Assembly (NCBI RefSeq): GCF_000175935.2
Contig: NC_014837.1
Coordinates: 1,302,001-1,366,000 of the forward strand
Source: Pantoea sp. At-9b
GTDB lineage: Bacteria; Pseudomonadota; Gammaproteobacteria; Enterobacterales; Enterobacteriaceae
Length of the DNA stretch: 64,000 nt
Reading direction: 5' to 3'
Below are positions 47,734 to 56,581 of the stretch, one piece after another. Under the pieces are notes generated by a model, which saw nothing but the letters and a program-made list of their open reading frames with translations, did no database searches and was not told the origin of the DNA. Numbering within the stretch: position 1 is the first letter of the stretch; every line of letters starts with the position of its first letter. Position numbers and translations under genes: made by a program.

Positions 47734-48813
47734 TCAGAACTGATAAACCAGTCCCACTGCCATTACATCGTCAGTCGCCAGACCGAGTGGATTATTATCT
47801 TTAAGCATATTAATACGGTACTCGGCGAATAAAGACATATTGACGTTGAAATAATAATAAGCACCGATGGCGGTGTACTTGATGATGTCGGCAGTGCCGA
47901 TATTTTCAATATCTTCCCCTTTAGAAGAAATATAAGCCAGTGACGGACGGAATCCATTCAGAAATTGATATTGTGCAACGGCTTCAAAGTTTCGCGCTTT
48001 ATTGGCAAATCCGCCACTGATGGGGGTGGCATTCAGCGTTTCATCATACGCAGCCGCCAGGTAGATCTGATTCGCATCATATTTTACCGAGGCAGCCCAA
48101 TGTTGGGTTTTATCTCCATGTCCCCGACTTAAGGTATTTTGTGCATCGGTACGATCAAGGCTGGCAAAAGCACCGACAAAACTCAGACCAAAGTCGAAGG
48201 CATATGAGGCTGAAAGAGCAAATCCGTCACCGTTCGCTCGGGTAATTTGGTCGGTACTGCCGGTGCGGTCATTTTTGCCTTCATATTGCGCAGCCACATT
48301 CAGACCATCCACCAGACCAAAGAAACCGGTGTTACGCCAGGTGAGCAAGCCGGTAGAGCGCCCTGCCAGGAACACATCATTGTAATCGGAATCGCTACCG
48401 AAGAAGGGCAGCATATCGGTGTTGCTCATCACGTCATAGACCAGACCAAAATTGCGGCCATAATCGATGGATCCCCATTCACCATATTTTAACCCGGCAT
48501 AGCCAAGGCGGGTGGCGTTACCATTTTGGGTATCGCTACCGCCTTCGGAATTATGCAGGCTGAATTGATATGACCAGCTACCATAACCTGTCAGGTTATC
48601 GGAGATTTTTGTTTCCCCGGTAAAACCACCCTGAAGATTTGACGATGCATCACCATCATTATTACTGTCATCAGAAAACATATGGGAAACTTTTATTTTG
48701 CCATTCAGGTCCAGCTTGTTACCGTCTTTATTATATATTTCCGCAGCCTGAACCGGACATAAGGCAGCCAGTAGCGGCAGCATAGCTGCCGCTAAAAGTG
48801 AGCGTTTCATCAT
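47734..48813 (-). CDS. General porin of the OmpC/OmpF family
   Basis: A 359-residue 16-stranded outer-membrane porin. A signal peptide ends at VQA-A near residue 23, followed by the typical mature start EIYNKDGNKLDLNGKI. The constriction loop L3 reads LPFFGSDSDYNDVF in place of the usual PEFGGD. The protein ends in VGLVYQF with the terminal phenylalanine needed for BAM assembly. Charged and aspartate-rich loops suggest cation preference, an inference. Two ATGs in tandem allow a one-residue shift. It might admit the substrate of the transport locus upstream, but nothing directly links them. Confidence 0.92.
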   Translation of the reverse strand: MMKRSLLAAAMLPLLAALCPVQAAEIYNKDGNKLDLNGKIKVSHMFSDDSNNDGDASSNLQGGFTGETKISDNLTGYGSWSYQFSLHNSEGGSDTQNGNATRLGYAGLKYGEWGSIDYGRNFGLVYDVMSNTDMLPFFGSDSDYNDVFLAGRSTGLLTWRNTGFFGLVDGLNVAAQYEGKNDRTGSTDQITRANGDGFALSASYAFDFGLSFVGAFASLDRTDAQNTLSRGHGDKTQHWAASVKYDANQIYLAAAYDETLNATPISGGFANKARNFEAVAQYQFLNGFRPSLAYISSKGEDIENIGTADIIKYTAIGAYYYFNVNMSLFAEYRINMLKDNNPLGLATDDVMAVGLVYQF

Positions 48814-48910
48814 TGCGTTTTTACCCTGTCTGAATTAATTATTTATTACCCCTCGTTGGGGGGGTATGGTGAAAAAAGATAAAAATCAGGAATGGTGTTT
48901 TAGTTTGCGT

Positions 48911-49567
48911 TTATTTAATAGTCCGGCGTTCCTCCCATTGTTCTTTAGTGAGCGTTTTATTATCGAATTGGTCACGCGTGCGGCAATAGGTATTTCCCCC
49001 CATACGGCCTACCGCATCCATCAGTTGTTGGTCGATGTGCAAATTTTCAATATTGACCGCATCAGTGCGCACATATACCCCGACCACTTCTCCGAGAATG
49101 ATTTCTCGCGCCGGGCCAACCTGTAAGGTGGTATGACGGCGGCACTCCAGTGCCGCAGGGGCAGCGAGAATGCGCGGGCTGTTCACGTATTGGCCCGGCA
49201 CGGTTTCCAGGCCTGCCTCCTCCAGTTCATTGACTTCGGGACCAAATTTAATGGCACAGATCTCCATCTGATCCACCAGGGCATCATCGACGATATGCAC
49301 CGTAAACTCGCCCGTTTCACGGATATTGCGTGCGGTGTCTTTGAAACGCATATCGGCATAGTTCTCCACGCCGATAGCTACAATTGCCGGGTCGTGAGTC
49401 AGTACATTGAAAAAGCTGAACGGGCCAGCATTCGGCACACCGTCGCGACTGACCGTGGTCACCAGGGCGACCGGGCGTGGAATCACCGTGCCAATCAAAA
49501 TCTTGTAACGCTCACGCTCGGTTAATGACGCAAAGTCAAAAAAGGTATGTGATGTTGGTTGGTTCAT
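48911..49567 (-). CDS. Flavin-reductase-like FMN-binding protein
   Basis: A 218-residue split-barrel protein of the flavin reductase/DIM6-NTAB family. LIGTVIPRPVALVTTVSRDG and NAGPFSFFNVLTHDPAIVAIG form the FMN-binding barrel, and TEF-type ETGEFTVHIV follows. Members supply reduced flavin or act as flavin-dependent oxidoreductases. ATG 49567 has GGAGCC upstream and starts one base after the stop of the M24 gene, so the two are translationally linked. It is the last gene of the six-gene transport and catabolism operon. Its redox role in the pathway is inferred from position. Confidence 0.87.
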   Translation of the reverse strand: MNQPTSHTFFDFASLTERERYKILIGTVIPRPVALVTTVSRDGVPNAGPFSFFNVLTHDPAIVAIGVENYADMRFKDTARNIRETGEFTVHIVDDALVDQMEICAIKFGPEVNELEEAGLETVPGQYVNSPRILAAPAALECRRHTTLQVGPAREIILGEVVGVYVRTDAVNIENLHIDQQLMDAVGRMGGNTYCRTRDQFDNKTLTKEQWEERRTIK

Positions 49568-49568
49568 C

Positions 49569-50993
49569 TCAGGCTCCGCTGTTAATACGGTGTGTTTCAA
49601 GGGGGGTGTGACGGCTAAGATTCTCAAAACCGTCTTTGGTGACAACATAGCAATCGCCAATGTTGCAGCCTGCCGCCAGTGGTTCCAGCCATTGGCTGTG
49701 CAGCACAAATACCATCCCTTCTTCCAGTCGATCATAGTTATGAGAGGAAATGTTGAAGCTGTTTTGTGCCCCGGCCATACCGACGGAATGACCGAGGTTT
49801 GGATTGTGAGGCCCATAGGTGGCAGGGTAGACATGCATCAGCTTGCGCCCTTGTGCTTCCCAGTCGATATCGCGCACATACTGTTGCGGTATCAAACGTG
49901 CACCCCCGTCAGGAAGGGGCGACCAGTTGTAGGGCATGGTGCGCGCTTCGGCTGATGTCAGCATGCCTTGTTCGATCATCGGTTCAAAGGCAGCATTGTT
50001 GATATCTCGCATCAACGCACCGGGCTTAATTAAACGTTCCGCACGTTTCACACCATCGGTACAGGCTGTCAGTACCTTCTCCTGATGCGGAGTGATAGCA
50101 CCCACGGCAATCATGCGCGCGGTTTGCGCGGTGTAACCCCGCCAGGTGACGTTGGAGATGTACAAATTGATCAGATCGCCAGCACGCACCACATGACCAT
50201 AAGGTTTACCGCAGTGGGTGCCGAATTCGTTGATGCCAATCTGGTAGCCATCGCCGGTTTCCCCGCCAAAAGCCATCTGCGCCGCTGTGAAAGCCGCGAA
50301 GATCTCATGGTCAGTAACACCCGGTTTTGTCACGTGATATGCCGCCTGAGTGCCAATACTGATCAATTGAGCTGCCGCCCGGAACATCTCAATTTCACGG
50401 GGTGAACGCACTTTTTGCATGCGGTCCAGAATTGGGTTGTCGGCAATAAATTTATTGCGCGGCATCAGCGACTCAACAGCAGCCCAAAAAGTGAGGGAAG
50501 TACGGTCGCCAATTTTGCCCACTTGCGCGCTCGTCAGCCCCAGACGAGATAAGATTTCCGCACATTTCTCGGCGGTTTTGAGTACCGCGTCACCGGGACG
50601 ATCGGCGTATTCGCGGCCAATCGGCCCAATCTGCCAGATTTCATCCACCAGCAACGGCTCGCCACCGGGTGGTAACAGTACCGATTGGGTAAAAAAGGAA
50701 AGCAATGTCAGCGGCTTATCAGTATCTGTCGGAATAATAAGTACGCCTTCTCTCATCCAATCACAGATATAACGCAGATACGCATTCGAGGCGTGGAACC
50801 AGCCTACGCTACCGGCGTGGACGATCAGCGCATCGTGCCCGGCTTCAACCGCCTGACGACGAATTTTGCGCAAGCGCTCGGCAAACTCTTCCTCCGGCAA
50901 CGGTAACGGGGCAGAGAAGGTAAAGTCCGGCTGGAAATCGGCAAGCAGAGAGCCAATGCGATAGCCAGCGGGCTGAGTCGCATGTGTGTTCAT
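49569..50993 (-). CDS. Creatinase-fold M24 protein lacking the usual metal ligands
   Basis: A 474-residue pita-bread protein: N-terminal creatinase-type domain (40-190), then the M24 catalytic fold (200-460). In metal-dependent M24 peptidases five residues bind the dinuclear centre. Here the two aspartates align with Y278 (INLYIS) and Q290 (GYTAQTAR), and the glutamates with H432 (VFVLHSQW) and G446 (NIGDCYVV). Only the histidine is kept, H402 (LGHSVGM). This resembles metal-free relatives such as creatinase and ectoine hydrolase rather than aminopeptidases. It probably hydrolyses the imported compound. AAGGA lies 7 bases before ATG 50993. Confidence 0.82.
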   Translation of the reverse strand: MNTHATQPAGYRIGSLLADFQPDFTFSAPLPLPEEEFAERLRKIRRQAVEAGHDALIVHAGSVGWFHASNAYLRYICDWMREGVLIIPTDTDKPLTLLSFFTQSVLLPPGGEPLLVDEIWQIGPIGREYADRPGDAVLKTAEKCAEILSRLGLTSAQVGKIGDRTSLTFWAAVESLMPRNKFIADNPILDRMQKVRSPREIEMFRAAAQLISIGTQAAYHVTKPGVTDHEIFAAFTAAQMAFGGETGDGYQIGINEFGTHCGKPYGHVVRAGDLINLYISNVTWRGYTAQTARMIAVGAITPHQEKVLTACTDGVKRAERLIKPGALMRDINNAAFEPMIEQGMLTSAEARTMPYNWSPLPDGGARLIPQQYVRDIDWEAQGRKLMHVYPATYGPHNPNLGHSVGMAGAQNSFNISSHNYDRLEEGMVFVLHSQWLEPLAAGCNIGDCYVVTKDGFENLSRHTPLETHRINSGA

Positions 50994-51021
50994 AGATAAA
51001 TCCTTGTACTTAATTAAGTCA

Positions 51022-51843
51022 TTAATTTTGTGGCCGTGGTGCCAGTACGCGGCGTGCGACCAGCAAACCGAGCAAGGTGACGGCGATGAGAATCCCTGAG
51101 ATGGCGGCCACACGGACATCGAGTGACTCTTCAATCAGGGCAAACATACGCAGCGGCAATACCGTGGTTGAGGCATCCGCGAGAAACAGCGAAACCGTGA
51201 CGTTATCCAGTGATTGAATAAACACCAGGAATGCGCCAGCCAGAATGCCGGGCATCAGCAGTGGCAATGTGACACGACGCAACGTCATAAACCAACTGGC
51301 ACCCATGGTGGTTGATGCCTCCGCCAGAGACGGGTTAAGCCCCTGAGCCACGACAGACGCCGCGCGATACATCAGCGGGCCAAACACCACGATATGTCCG
51401 GTCACGGTCAGCCACAACGATGGTTGGAAGCCAATAAAATTGGCGACGATCAGTGCTGCCAATCCGTAGACCAGGCTGGGTAGTACCAGTGGCGCGAGGA
51501 GTAATGGCTCGATGCTGTTGACGGTTTTGCGTTTCATCCGTGTCATACCAATGCTGGCTGGCACGGCAAACAGCAGTGATCCCAACACCGCCAATCCGGC
51601 GATTTTCAGTGAGTTCCACGCCGCTATGTGTTCAGTACCCGATCGCACCGGGTCGAGCAGCGCTTGATACCAACGCAATGAAAATCCTTCCGGTGGATAT
51701 TTCAATGTTTGCCCGGCAGTGAAGGACATCATCAGCGCAATCACGATGGGGGCGATGAGGTAAATCAGGCAGAGCGTGCCAAAACCATACACAAACACTT
51801 TATACAGCAGGGCTGGAACGGGATTTTCGCGTCGATTAAGCAT
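51022..51843 (-). CDS. ABC transporter permease, PotC type
   Basis: A 273-residue inner-membrane permease with six TM segments and the binding-protein-dependent transport signature EAASTTMGASWFMTLRRVTLP-like (AEASTTMGASWFMTLRRV), which contacts the ATPase. It belongs to the spermidine/putrescine PotC group (FSLRWYQALLD near the N-terminus). It overlaps the upstream permease gene by 8 bases and ends 28 bases before the M24 gene. Confidence 0.9.
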   Translation of the reverse strand: MLNRRENPVPALLYKVFVYGFGTLCLIYLIAPIVIALMMSFTAGQTLKYPPEGFSLRWYQALLDPVRSGTEHIAAWNSLKIAGLAVLGSLLFAVPASIGMTRMKRKTVNSIEPLLLAPLVLPSLVYGLAALIVANFIGFQPSLWLTVTGHIVVFGPLMYRAASVVAQGLNPSLAEASTTMGASWFMTLRRVTLPLLMPGILAGAFLVFIQSLDNVTVSLFLADASTTVLPLRMFALIEESLDVRVAAISGILIAVTLLGLLVARRVLAPRPQN

Positions 51844-52663
51844 GGCCGTTCAATCTCCTGTGACGTGAAATCATGGTGAGTGCCACCAGCAGGCAGCCGG
51901 TCGAAAGCAGCAATACTACGGCAATGGCGGAAGCGAGAGGCCAATCGAACAGCGTACCGACTTCGCGATAGATCAGTTGTGGCACGTACACGTTACGCGC
52001 ACCACCAATCACCGCTTGGGTGACGAACGAGCTACTGGTGCTGGCGAACACCAGGATCCAGCCTGCCAACAGGCCCGGCAGCATCAGTGGCAGCAACAGG
52101 GTGAACAGAATGCGCCACGGGCCGGCTCCTGAGACTTGTGCCGCTTCGGTGAGTGAATACTGGGTACGGGTCAGAACGGCGATCAGCGGTAAAATGATCA
52201 ACGGCAGGTCAATCTGACACATCGCCATAACCAGACCTAGCTCGGTAAACATCAGGCTGGTTGGCATTCCGGTGATGCCAAGCGCCATTAATGCTTCGCT
52301 GATTGGCCCCTGACGTCCCAAAATCACGATCCAGGCGAAAGTTCTCACCACGTTACTGGTCAGCATCGGAATGAGCGTCAGGAAAATGATCACCTGCCGC
52401 AAGGTCCGTCCGCTATGCCAGTAAAGCAGGGCGATAGGCACCCCCAGCAGGGTGGTGCCGATGACCGTTTCCAGTCCCAATCTTGCGGTGTTCATCAACA
52501 CACGAAAGTTGAACTCATCACCGAAAAAACGAGCATAGTGATCCAGGGTGACGCCACCTTTGGTGATGAAACTAAATCCGACCAAAACCGCGAGCGGCGT
52601 TGCGAAGAACACCACGGAAAGCAATAACATGGGGACAACGTAAGGAAAGCCGCTCTGTTTCAT
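51836..52663 (-). CDS. ABC transporter permease, PotB type
   Basis: A 275-residue permease with six TMs. The EAA loop reads LTEAAQVSGAGPWRILFTLLL, cut here to EAAQVSGAGPWRILF as the recognisable part. PotB-type features include LDHYARFFGDEF in the first periplasmic loop. An AAGGTGAT ribosome site precedes the ATG. It pairs with the PotC-like subunit that overlaps its 3' end. Confidence 0.9.
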   Translation of the reverse strand: MKQSGFPYVVPMLLLSVVFFATPLAVLVGFSFITKGGVTLDHYARFFGDEFNFRVLMNTARLGLETVIGTTLLGVPIALLYWHSGRTLRQVIIFLTLIPMLTSNVVRTFAWIVILGRQGPISEALMALGITGMPTSLMFTELGLVMAMCQIDLPLIILPLIAVLTRTQYSLTEAAQVSGAGPWRILFTLLLPLMLPGLLAGWILVFASTSSSFVTQAVIGGARNVYVPQLIYREVGTLFDWPLASAIAVVLLLSTGCLLVALTMISRHRRLNGHA

Positions 52664-52672
52664 CAGATCACC

Positions 52673-53722
52673 TTATCCGGCAACAATGGTGTCAAATTCG
52701 CGAATCCAGGCATCGCGATTTTTGTTGATGGCGTTCCAGTCGGGGTAGACCAGAGTCTTAAGCTGATCGCGCGTAACGTAAGCCGAGATAGCCGGTGTCA
52801 GCGCCACATCGCTATTGGTCGGGAACATTTCCGCAGGAGGTAACTTGAACTGATCCTGTGCCGCCTGGGAGATGGCCGCATCCATGTAGGCGTAAGCCGC
52901 ATCGGCATTTTTTGTGCCTGAAGTCAGATGGATATTGACCGGAGCCGCTGGCGAGCCAGTCTCAGGATGGACGAATTCGCAGTTCATCCCCAGACTCTTC
53001 AGACGTGCTACGTTACTGGTACTACACATAAACACCGCGATCTCACCCTGCTGGAACAAGGTCATTTGATGATTGGTACTATCAACAATGCTTTTTAACT
53101 GCTCAGGATGCTCTTTGAATAACTTAAACACGGCAGCCATGTCGTCAGGTCCGGAACCATAGATTTTGGCGATTTCGGTGTAAGCCATCACCGCAGTGTT
53201 GGATGCAAAACCGGTCCAGGACACCAGGCCTTTATAGGCAGGGTTTTCGAACAGATCTTTATACCCCTTCGGACGTGGTACAAGGTCCGGGTTATAGGCG
53301 ATGCCGTTAACTTCCACCGTCACGGTTGGGCCATACTCGCCCTGAAAACTCGGATCGAGGAGATGCCAGTTTTTCAGTCTGGTGGGGTCGATTTTCTGGA
53401 TAATGTTATTTTGAATAGCAATGGTCATTTGCCCAGGTGACATTAATAAGGTGTCATAAGGGGGATTCCCGGGGCTGGCCATCACTTTTGCCAATTGGTC
53501 TTGTGCCAGAGCAGGAGCAATGGTCAGGCCATAACCCTCTTTTTTCATGATTGGCGTGAGTATGTTGCGATAGGCATCTTCCCAGTTCCCTGGAAACGTA
53601 GCGGCAATCGCCGTTTCTTTCTCTGCTGCCAGCGCACGCAGTGACAGGGGTAGCATGGAGGTTGCGGCTGCTCCCGCTAACAATTGGCCGAACCGACGAC
53701 GACTAATCTCAAAGTCTTTCAT
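52673..53722 (-). CDS. Periplasmic binding protein of a PotD-like importer, Tat-exported
   Basis: A 349-residue class F-type solute-binding protein. The N-terminus carries a twin-arginine signal (ISRRRFGQLLAGAAATSMLP) with cleavage near ALA-A. The mature domain has PYDTLLMSPGQMTIAIQ and VTVEVNGIAYNPDLVP, typical of the spermidine/putrescine and thiamine binding group. Tat export of a binding protein is uncommon and suggests folding or cofactor loading in the cytoplasm. ATG 53722 has GAGG 8-9 bases upstream and is preferred to the in-frame GTG at 53731. Ligand unknown. Confidence 0.88.
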   Translation of the reverse strand: MKDFEISRRRFGQLLAGAAATSMLPLSLRALAAEKETAIAATFPGNWEDAYRNILTPIMKKEGYGLTIAPALAQDQLAKVMASPGNPPYDTLLMSPGQMTIAIQNNIIQKIDPTRLKNWHLLDPSFQGEYGPTVTVEVNGIAYNPDLVPRPKGYKDLFENPAYKGLVSWTGFASNTAVMAYTEIAKIYGSGPDDMAAVFKLFKEHPEQLKSIVDSTNHQMTLFQQGEIAVFMCSTSNVARLKSLGMNCEFVHPETGSPAAPVNIHLTSGTKNADAAYAYMDAAISQAAQDQFKLPPAEMFPTNSDVALTPAISAYVTRDQLKTLVYPDWNAINKNRDAWIREFDTIVAG

Positions 53723-53737
53723 GTTGTTCACCTCTAT

Positions 53738-54853
53738 TTAATCACTCAGGGTTTGCGGTTCAGCCGGGAAGGCATGACAGCGTGTAGTATCGATCTCAGC
53801 AAAAAGCTGCGATCCGGGAAGGGGAATGCGGGTGCCGGGAGTTCTGACTTCAGAGGCCCGCAATGTGGTGCCGCAGCCGAGCGTCAGATCGTGCACCAGC
53901 ACGGGGCCCAGTGGGACCGATACCGTCAACCTTGCTGGTTGGCACTGTTCGCCAGGGTGCGCTGACAAACGAACCTCTTCAGGACGGAAAGTGAGGGTGA
54001 TTTTCGACCCGGTGGTAAAATTCAGACGGCGCGGCAAACGCAGCGTTTTGTCACCCGGCAAGCCGATCAGCGTGGTGTCATTCTCAACACGCAATACGGT
54101 GCCCGCTAACTGGTTGGTTTGACCAATAAATGTGTTAACGAACAGGGATTTAGGCTGATCATAAACCGCCATTGGTGTGTCGATCTGTTCAACATGGCCT
54201 TTGTTCATCAGTACCAGACGATTGGCGAGGCTCTGCGCCTCCTCTTGGTCGTGCGTCACGATCAGCGTGGTGATCCCGAGCGTTTTTTGCAGATGCAACA
54301 ACTCCACCTGTAAATCAAAACGTAGCGCGCGATCCAGTGCCCCAAAAGGTTCATCCAGCAGCAGCAAAGAAGGGCGACCCGCGATTGCCCGTGCGACCGC
54401 AACACGTTGTTGCTGACCACCTGAAAGCTCACGCGGCAGACGATTGCCATATTCGCTGAGGCGTACCATCGCCAACATCTCGTCAACACGCTGCTTACGT
54501 TCAGCACGCGAGACTTGCTGACAAGCAAGCGGATAGGCGATGTTTTCCGCGACGGTGAGATGCGGAAACAGGGCGTAGTTCTGGAAAACCATGCCGATAC
54601 CCCGTGCCCTGGCAGAGACCATTGCCAAATCCTGCATACCCAGTTCAATTTTTCCTGCTTTCGGCTGGATAAGCCCGGCAATCGCCCTTAACACCGTGGA
54701 TTTACCGCAGCCACTTGGCCCCAGCAATGCCACTATCTCACCGGGTTCAATCGTGAAAGAAACATCGCTGATTGCGTTATTGCCACCGTAGCTGTGAGTA
54801 AGTCCCTGAACGTTTAAGCGCTTACGTTCGGACGAGTTCTGCATATCTGCCAT
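53738..54853 (-). CDS. ABC transporter ATPase, PotA type
   Basis: A 371-residue ATPase. Walker A is LLGPSGCGKST (about 44-54), the Q-loop MVFQNYALFPHLT, signature [14 protein letters not shown], Walker [13 protein letters not shown] and the H-loop VTHDQEEA. A C-terminal TOBE domain (from about 285) is typical of PotA/FbpC. ATG 54853 follows AGGAAAG; the frame is open 15 codons further. It is the first gene of the operon and, unlike the orphan ATPase at 8180, all its motifs are intact. Confidence 0.93.
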   Translation of the reverse strand: MADMQNSSERKRLNVQGLTHSYGGNNAISDVSFTIEPGEIVALLGPSGCGKSTVLRAIAGLIQPKAGKIELGMQDLAMVSARARGIGMVFQNYALFPHLTVAENIAYPLACQQVSRAERKQRVDEMLAMVRLSEYGNRLPRELSGGQQQRVAVARAIAGRPSLLLLDEPFGALDRALRFDLQVELLHLQKTLGITTLIVTHDQEEAQSLANRLVLMNKGHVEQIDTPMAVYDQPKSLFVNTFIGQTNQLAGTVLRVENDTTLIGLPGDKTLRLPRRLNFTTGSKITLTFRPEEVRLSAHPGEQCQPARLTVSVPLGPVLVHDLTLGCGTTLRASEVRTPGTRIPLPGSQLFAEIDTTRCHAFPAEPQTLSD

Positions 54854-54971
54854 AGTGCTTTCCTGGTTCTGCGTCGCGAGATGAAACGAAAAATTCACAT
54901 GGGAAGGATTAGCAAGCGGTATGCCAGGATCACAGCCTGTGAGATGTTTTCATCTTAACGTGAAGAATTAT

Positions 54972-54996
54972 AAGGATAATTATCTTTTATAAGATA
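54972..54996. promoter_or_regulatory. Overlapping palindromes near the ABC operon promoter
   Basis: AAGGATAATTATCTT (54972-54986, one mismatch from perfect) overlaps TATCTT-TTAT-AAGATA (54981-54996, perfect 6-bp arms). They lie about 120 bases upstream of the ATPase start. Operator function is inferred. Confidence 0.45.
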
Positions 54997-55220
54997 TTCG
55001 AAAGTTCGTGCGAAAGTATGTGATACTAAATTTCATAAAGTAAATTCGAAATGATTTCTCACTAATTTGGTGCAATATGGTCATCACAACGGTGCAAAAT
55101 CATCAGAAATGGGGCAAAGGAAAGGGGAGCAAGGCGATTTTCAGGCTGCGACCTGGATAGGATGACTGCATATCCTCTCGCTGTATAAAGCAGGCTCTTC
55201 GCGCTACTTAATTATTTTTC

Positions 55221-55299
55221 ATTGATAATTACTTTTATGATAAATTTAATAATAAACTTTATACAAAAAATTATTAAATTTAATTCGTTATTTATCAAT
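55221..55299. promoter_or_regulatory. Nested inverted repeats upstream of the isomerase gene
   Basis: Inner repeat: TAAATTTAATAAT (55241-55253) and its exact complement (55270-55282), 16 bases apart. Outer repeat: ATTGATAA (55221-55228) and TTATCAAT (55292-55299). Both are centred near 55261, about 120 bases before the isomerase start. A likely operator or a strong AT-rich cruciform. Confidence 0.5.
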
Positions 55300-55379
55300 T
55301 AGTTACAGTATGTATCTTGAGTGATGGCATGTTGCTTGCAGGTGCTGTGACGACACACCCTCTCACAAAGGAATACGAC

Positions 55380-56486
55380 ATGAAGTTAGGAATCGACGGT
55401 TTAAAACTGCCTGAAGCAAAAAAACGTGGTCCCTTAGCCAGTCTTGATCATGCGAAAGTACTGGGTTTAAGCGGGATTTTTTTCAGCACCTTACTGGATA
55501 TGAGTCCCGATCTGGATAAAGGCAGGCTAGGTGAGATCCGCGCGAAAGCAGATGAACTGGGCCTGTATCTGGAAGCAGGCCTCGGCAAAATAAACCCTTA
55601 CTGTAGCGCTGAATCTCCTGAGCTGCGTGACATTGGTAACGGCGATATCATCGCCGGTTTAACGCGGATGATAGAGGCGGGTGCGGAGATAGGTTGCTGC
55701 GAGTTGTGGGTTTCTCCGGGTAACTTCAAGCCGGCCTATCCCGGGCGTCTGGCGGTGGATCGCTTTCGCACCGACGTGACCTGGGATGAACAGCTACTGG
55801 CAATGGAAAAGGTGCTACGTAAACTTGCGCCTGCTGCACGTGCCAATGGTGTTCATATGAATATTGAGACCCACGATGAAATCACCTCATTTGAAATTTT
55901 GCGCCTGATTGAATCTGTCGGTGAGGAGTGCGTTGGGGTGGTACTGGACACCGCGAATATGCTGCAACGCGGTGAACATCCGGTCTTTGCCGCCCGCCGT
56001 CTGGCCCGTTGGGTGCGGCAGACCCACATTAAAGACGCCTATATTGGGCGCGCGCCGGGCGGTCTGGACTTTCAGCCCCGTCCCTGCGGCAGTGGTATCG
56101 TCGATTTTGCCGCGATTCTCCCGCTGCTGGCCGAGGCTAACCCGGACCTACATCTGTCATTGGAAATCGCCCAGTCATCCGATGATAAACGTCGCGCTGC
56201 CAATCCACGTCAGTGCATCCAGATTGATGATCCCCTGTGGCGTGCAGGCCACCCTGATCTGACGGCGGAGGAACTGGAAGCCTATTTTGCCATGTTGAAC
56301 GCGTATGAGAAGCGGGTCATGGCAGGTGAAATCCCTGACTGGGCGAGCTATGAAAGCGCCAATTATGGCTACCCCAGTTATGAGCATCAGCATTATGGTT
56401 TTGAACAGGCGTTGGGATTTATTCAGCAATCTGCCAGCCATATTCGCAGCATCTGTGCTGAAAAGGGTATCGTGTTAACACGGTAA
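55380..56486 (+). CDS. Xylose-isomerase-like TIM-barrel protein (sugar isomerase/epimerase family)
   Basis: A 368-residue protein of the AP endonuclease 2/IolE-hydroxypyruvate isomerase TIM-barrel family. The four expected metal ligands are visible: the glutamate in HMNIETHDE, aspartate in VVLDTANM, histidine in QTHIKDAY and glutamate in LSLEIAQSSD. These enzymes isomerise, epimerise or dehydrate polyol or keto-acid intermediates. AAAGGA precedes ATG 55380. It is divergent from the ABC operon and 95 bases upstream of the FCD regulator on the same strand, so all are probably one regulon. Substrate unknown. Confidence 0.85.
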   Translation: MKLGIDGLKLPEAKKRGPLASLDHAKVLGLSGIFFSTLLDMSPDLDKGRLGEIRAKADELGLYLEAGLGKINPYCSAESPELRDIGNGDIIAGLTRMIEAGAEIGCCELWVSPGNFKPAYPGRLAVDRFRTDVTWDEQLLAMEKVLRKLAPAARANGVHMNIETHDEITSFEILRLIESVGEECVGVVLDTANMLQRGEHPVFAARRLARWVRQTHIKDAYIGRAPGGLDFQPRPCGSGIVDFAAILPLLAEANPDLHLSLEIAQSSDDKRRAANPRQCIQIDDPLWRAGHPDLTAEELEAYFAMLNAYEKRVMAGEIPDWASYESANYGYPSYEHQHYGFEQALGFIQQSASHIRSICAEKGIVLTR

Positions 56487-56581
56487 GTTACGCAAGAATA
56501 TTATCACAAAGATAGATAACCCGTTTTACGGGCTGTTATGATAGCTGTACCCGTAGCGTTGGACGAAGTAGGGAGAGGATA

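Larger units (their letters stand above)
54854..55379. other. AT-rich divergent regulatory region of the transport/catabolism locus
   Basis: A 526-base gap between divergent genes with no credible gene. It is clearly more AT-rich than the rest of the window, especially 55190-55310. It holds two palindromic zones (54972-54996 and 55221-55299) that probably serve the divergent promoters and the adjacent FCD regulator. Confidence 0.7.
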
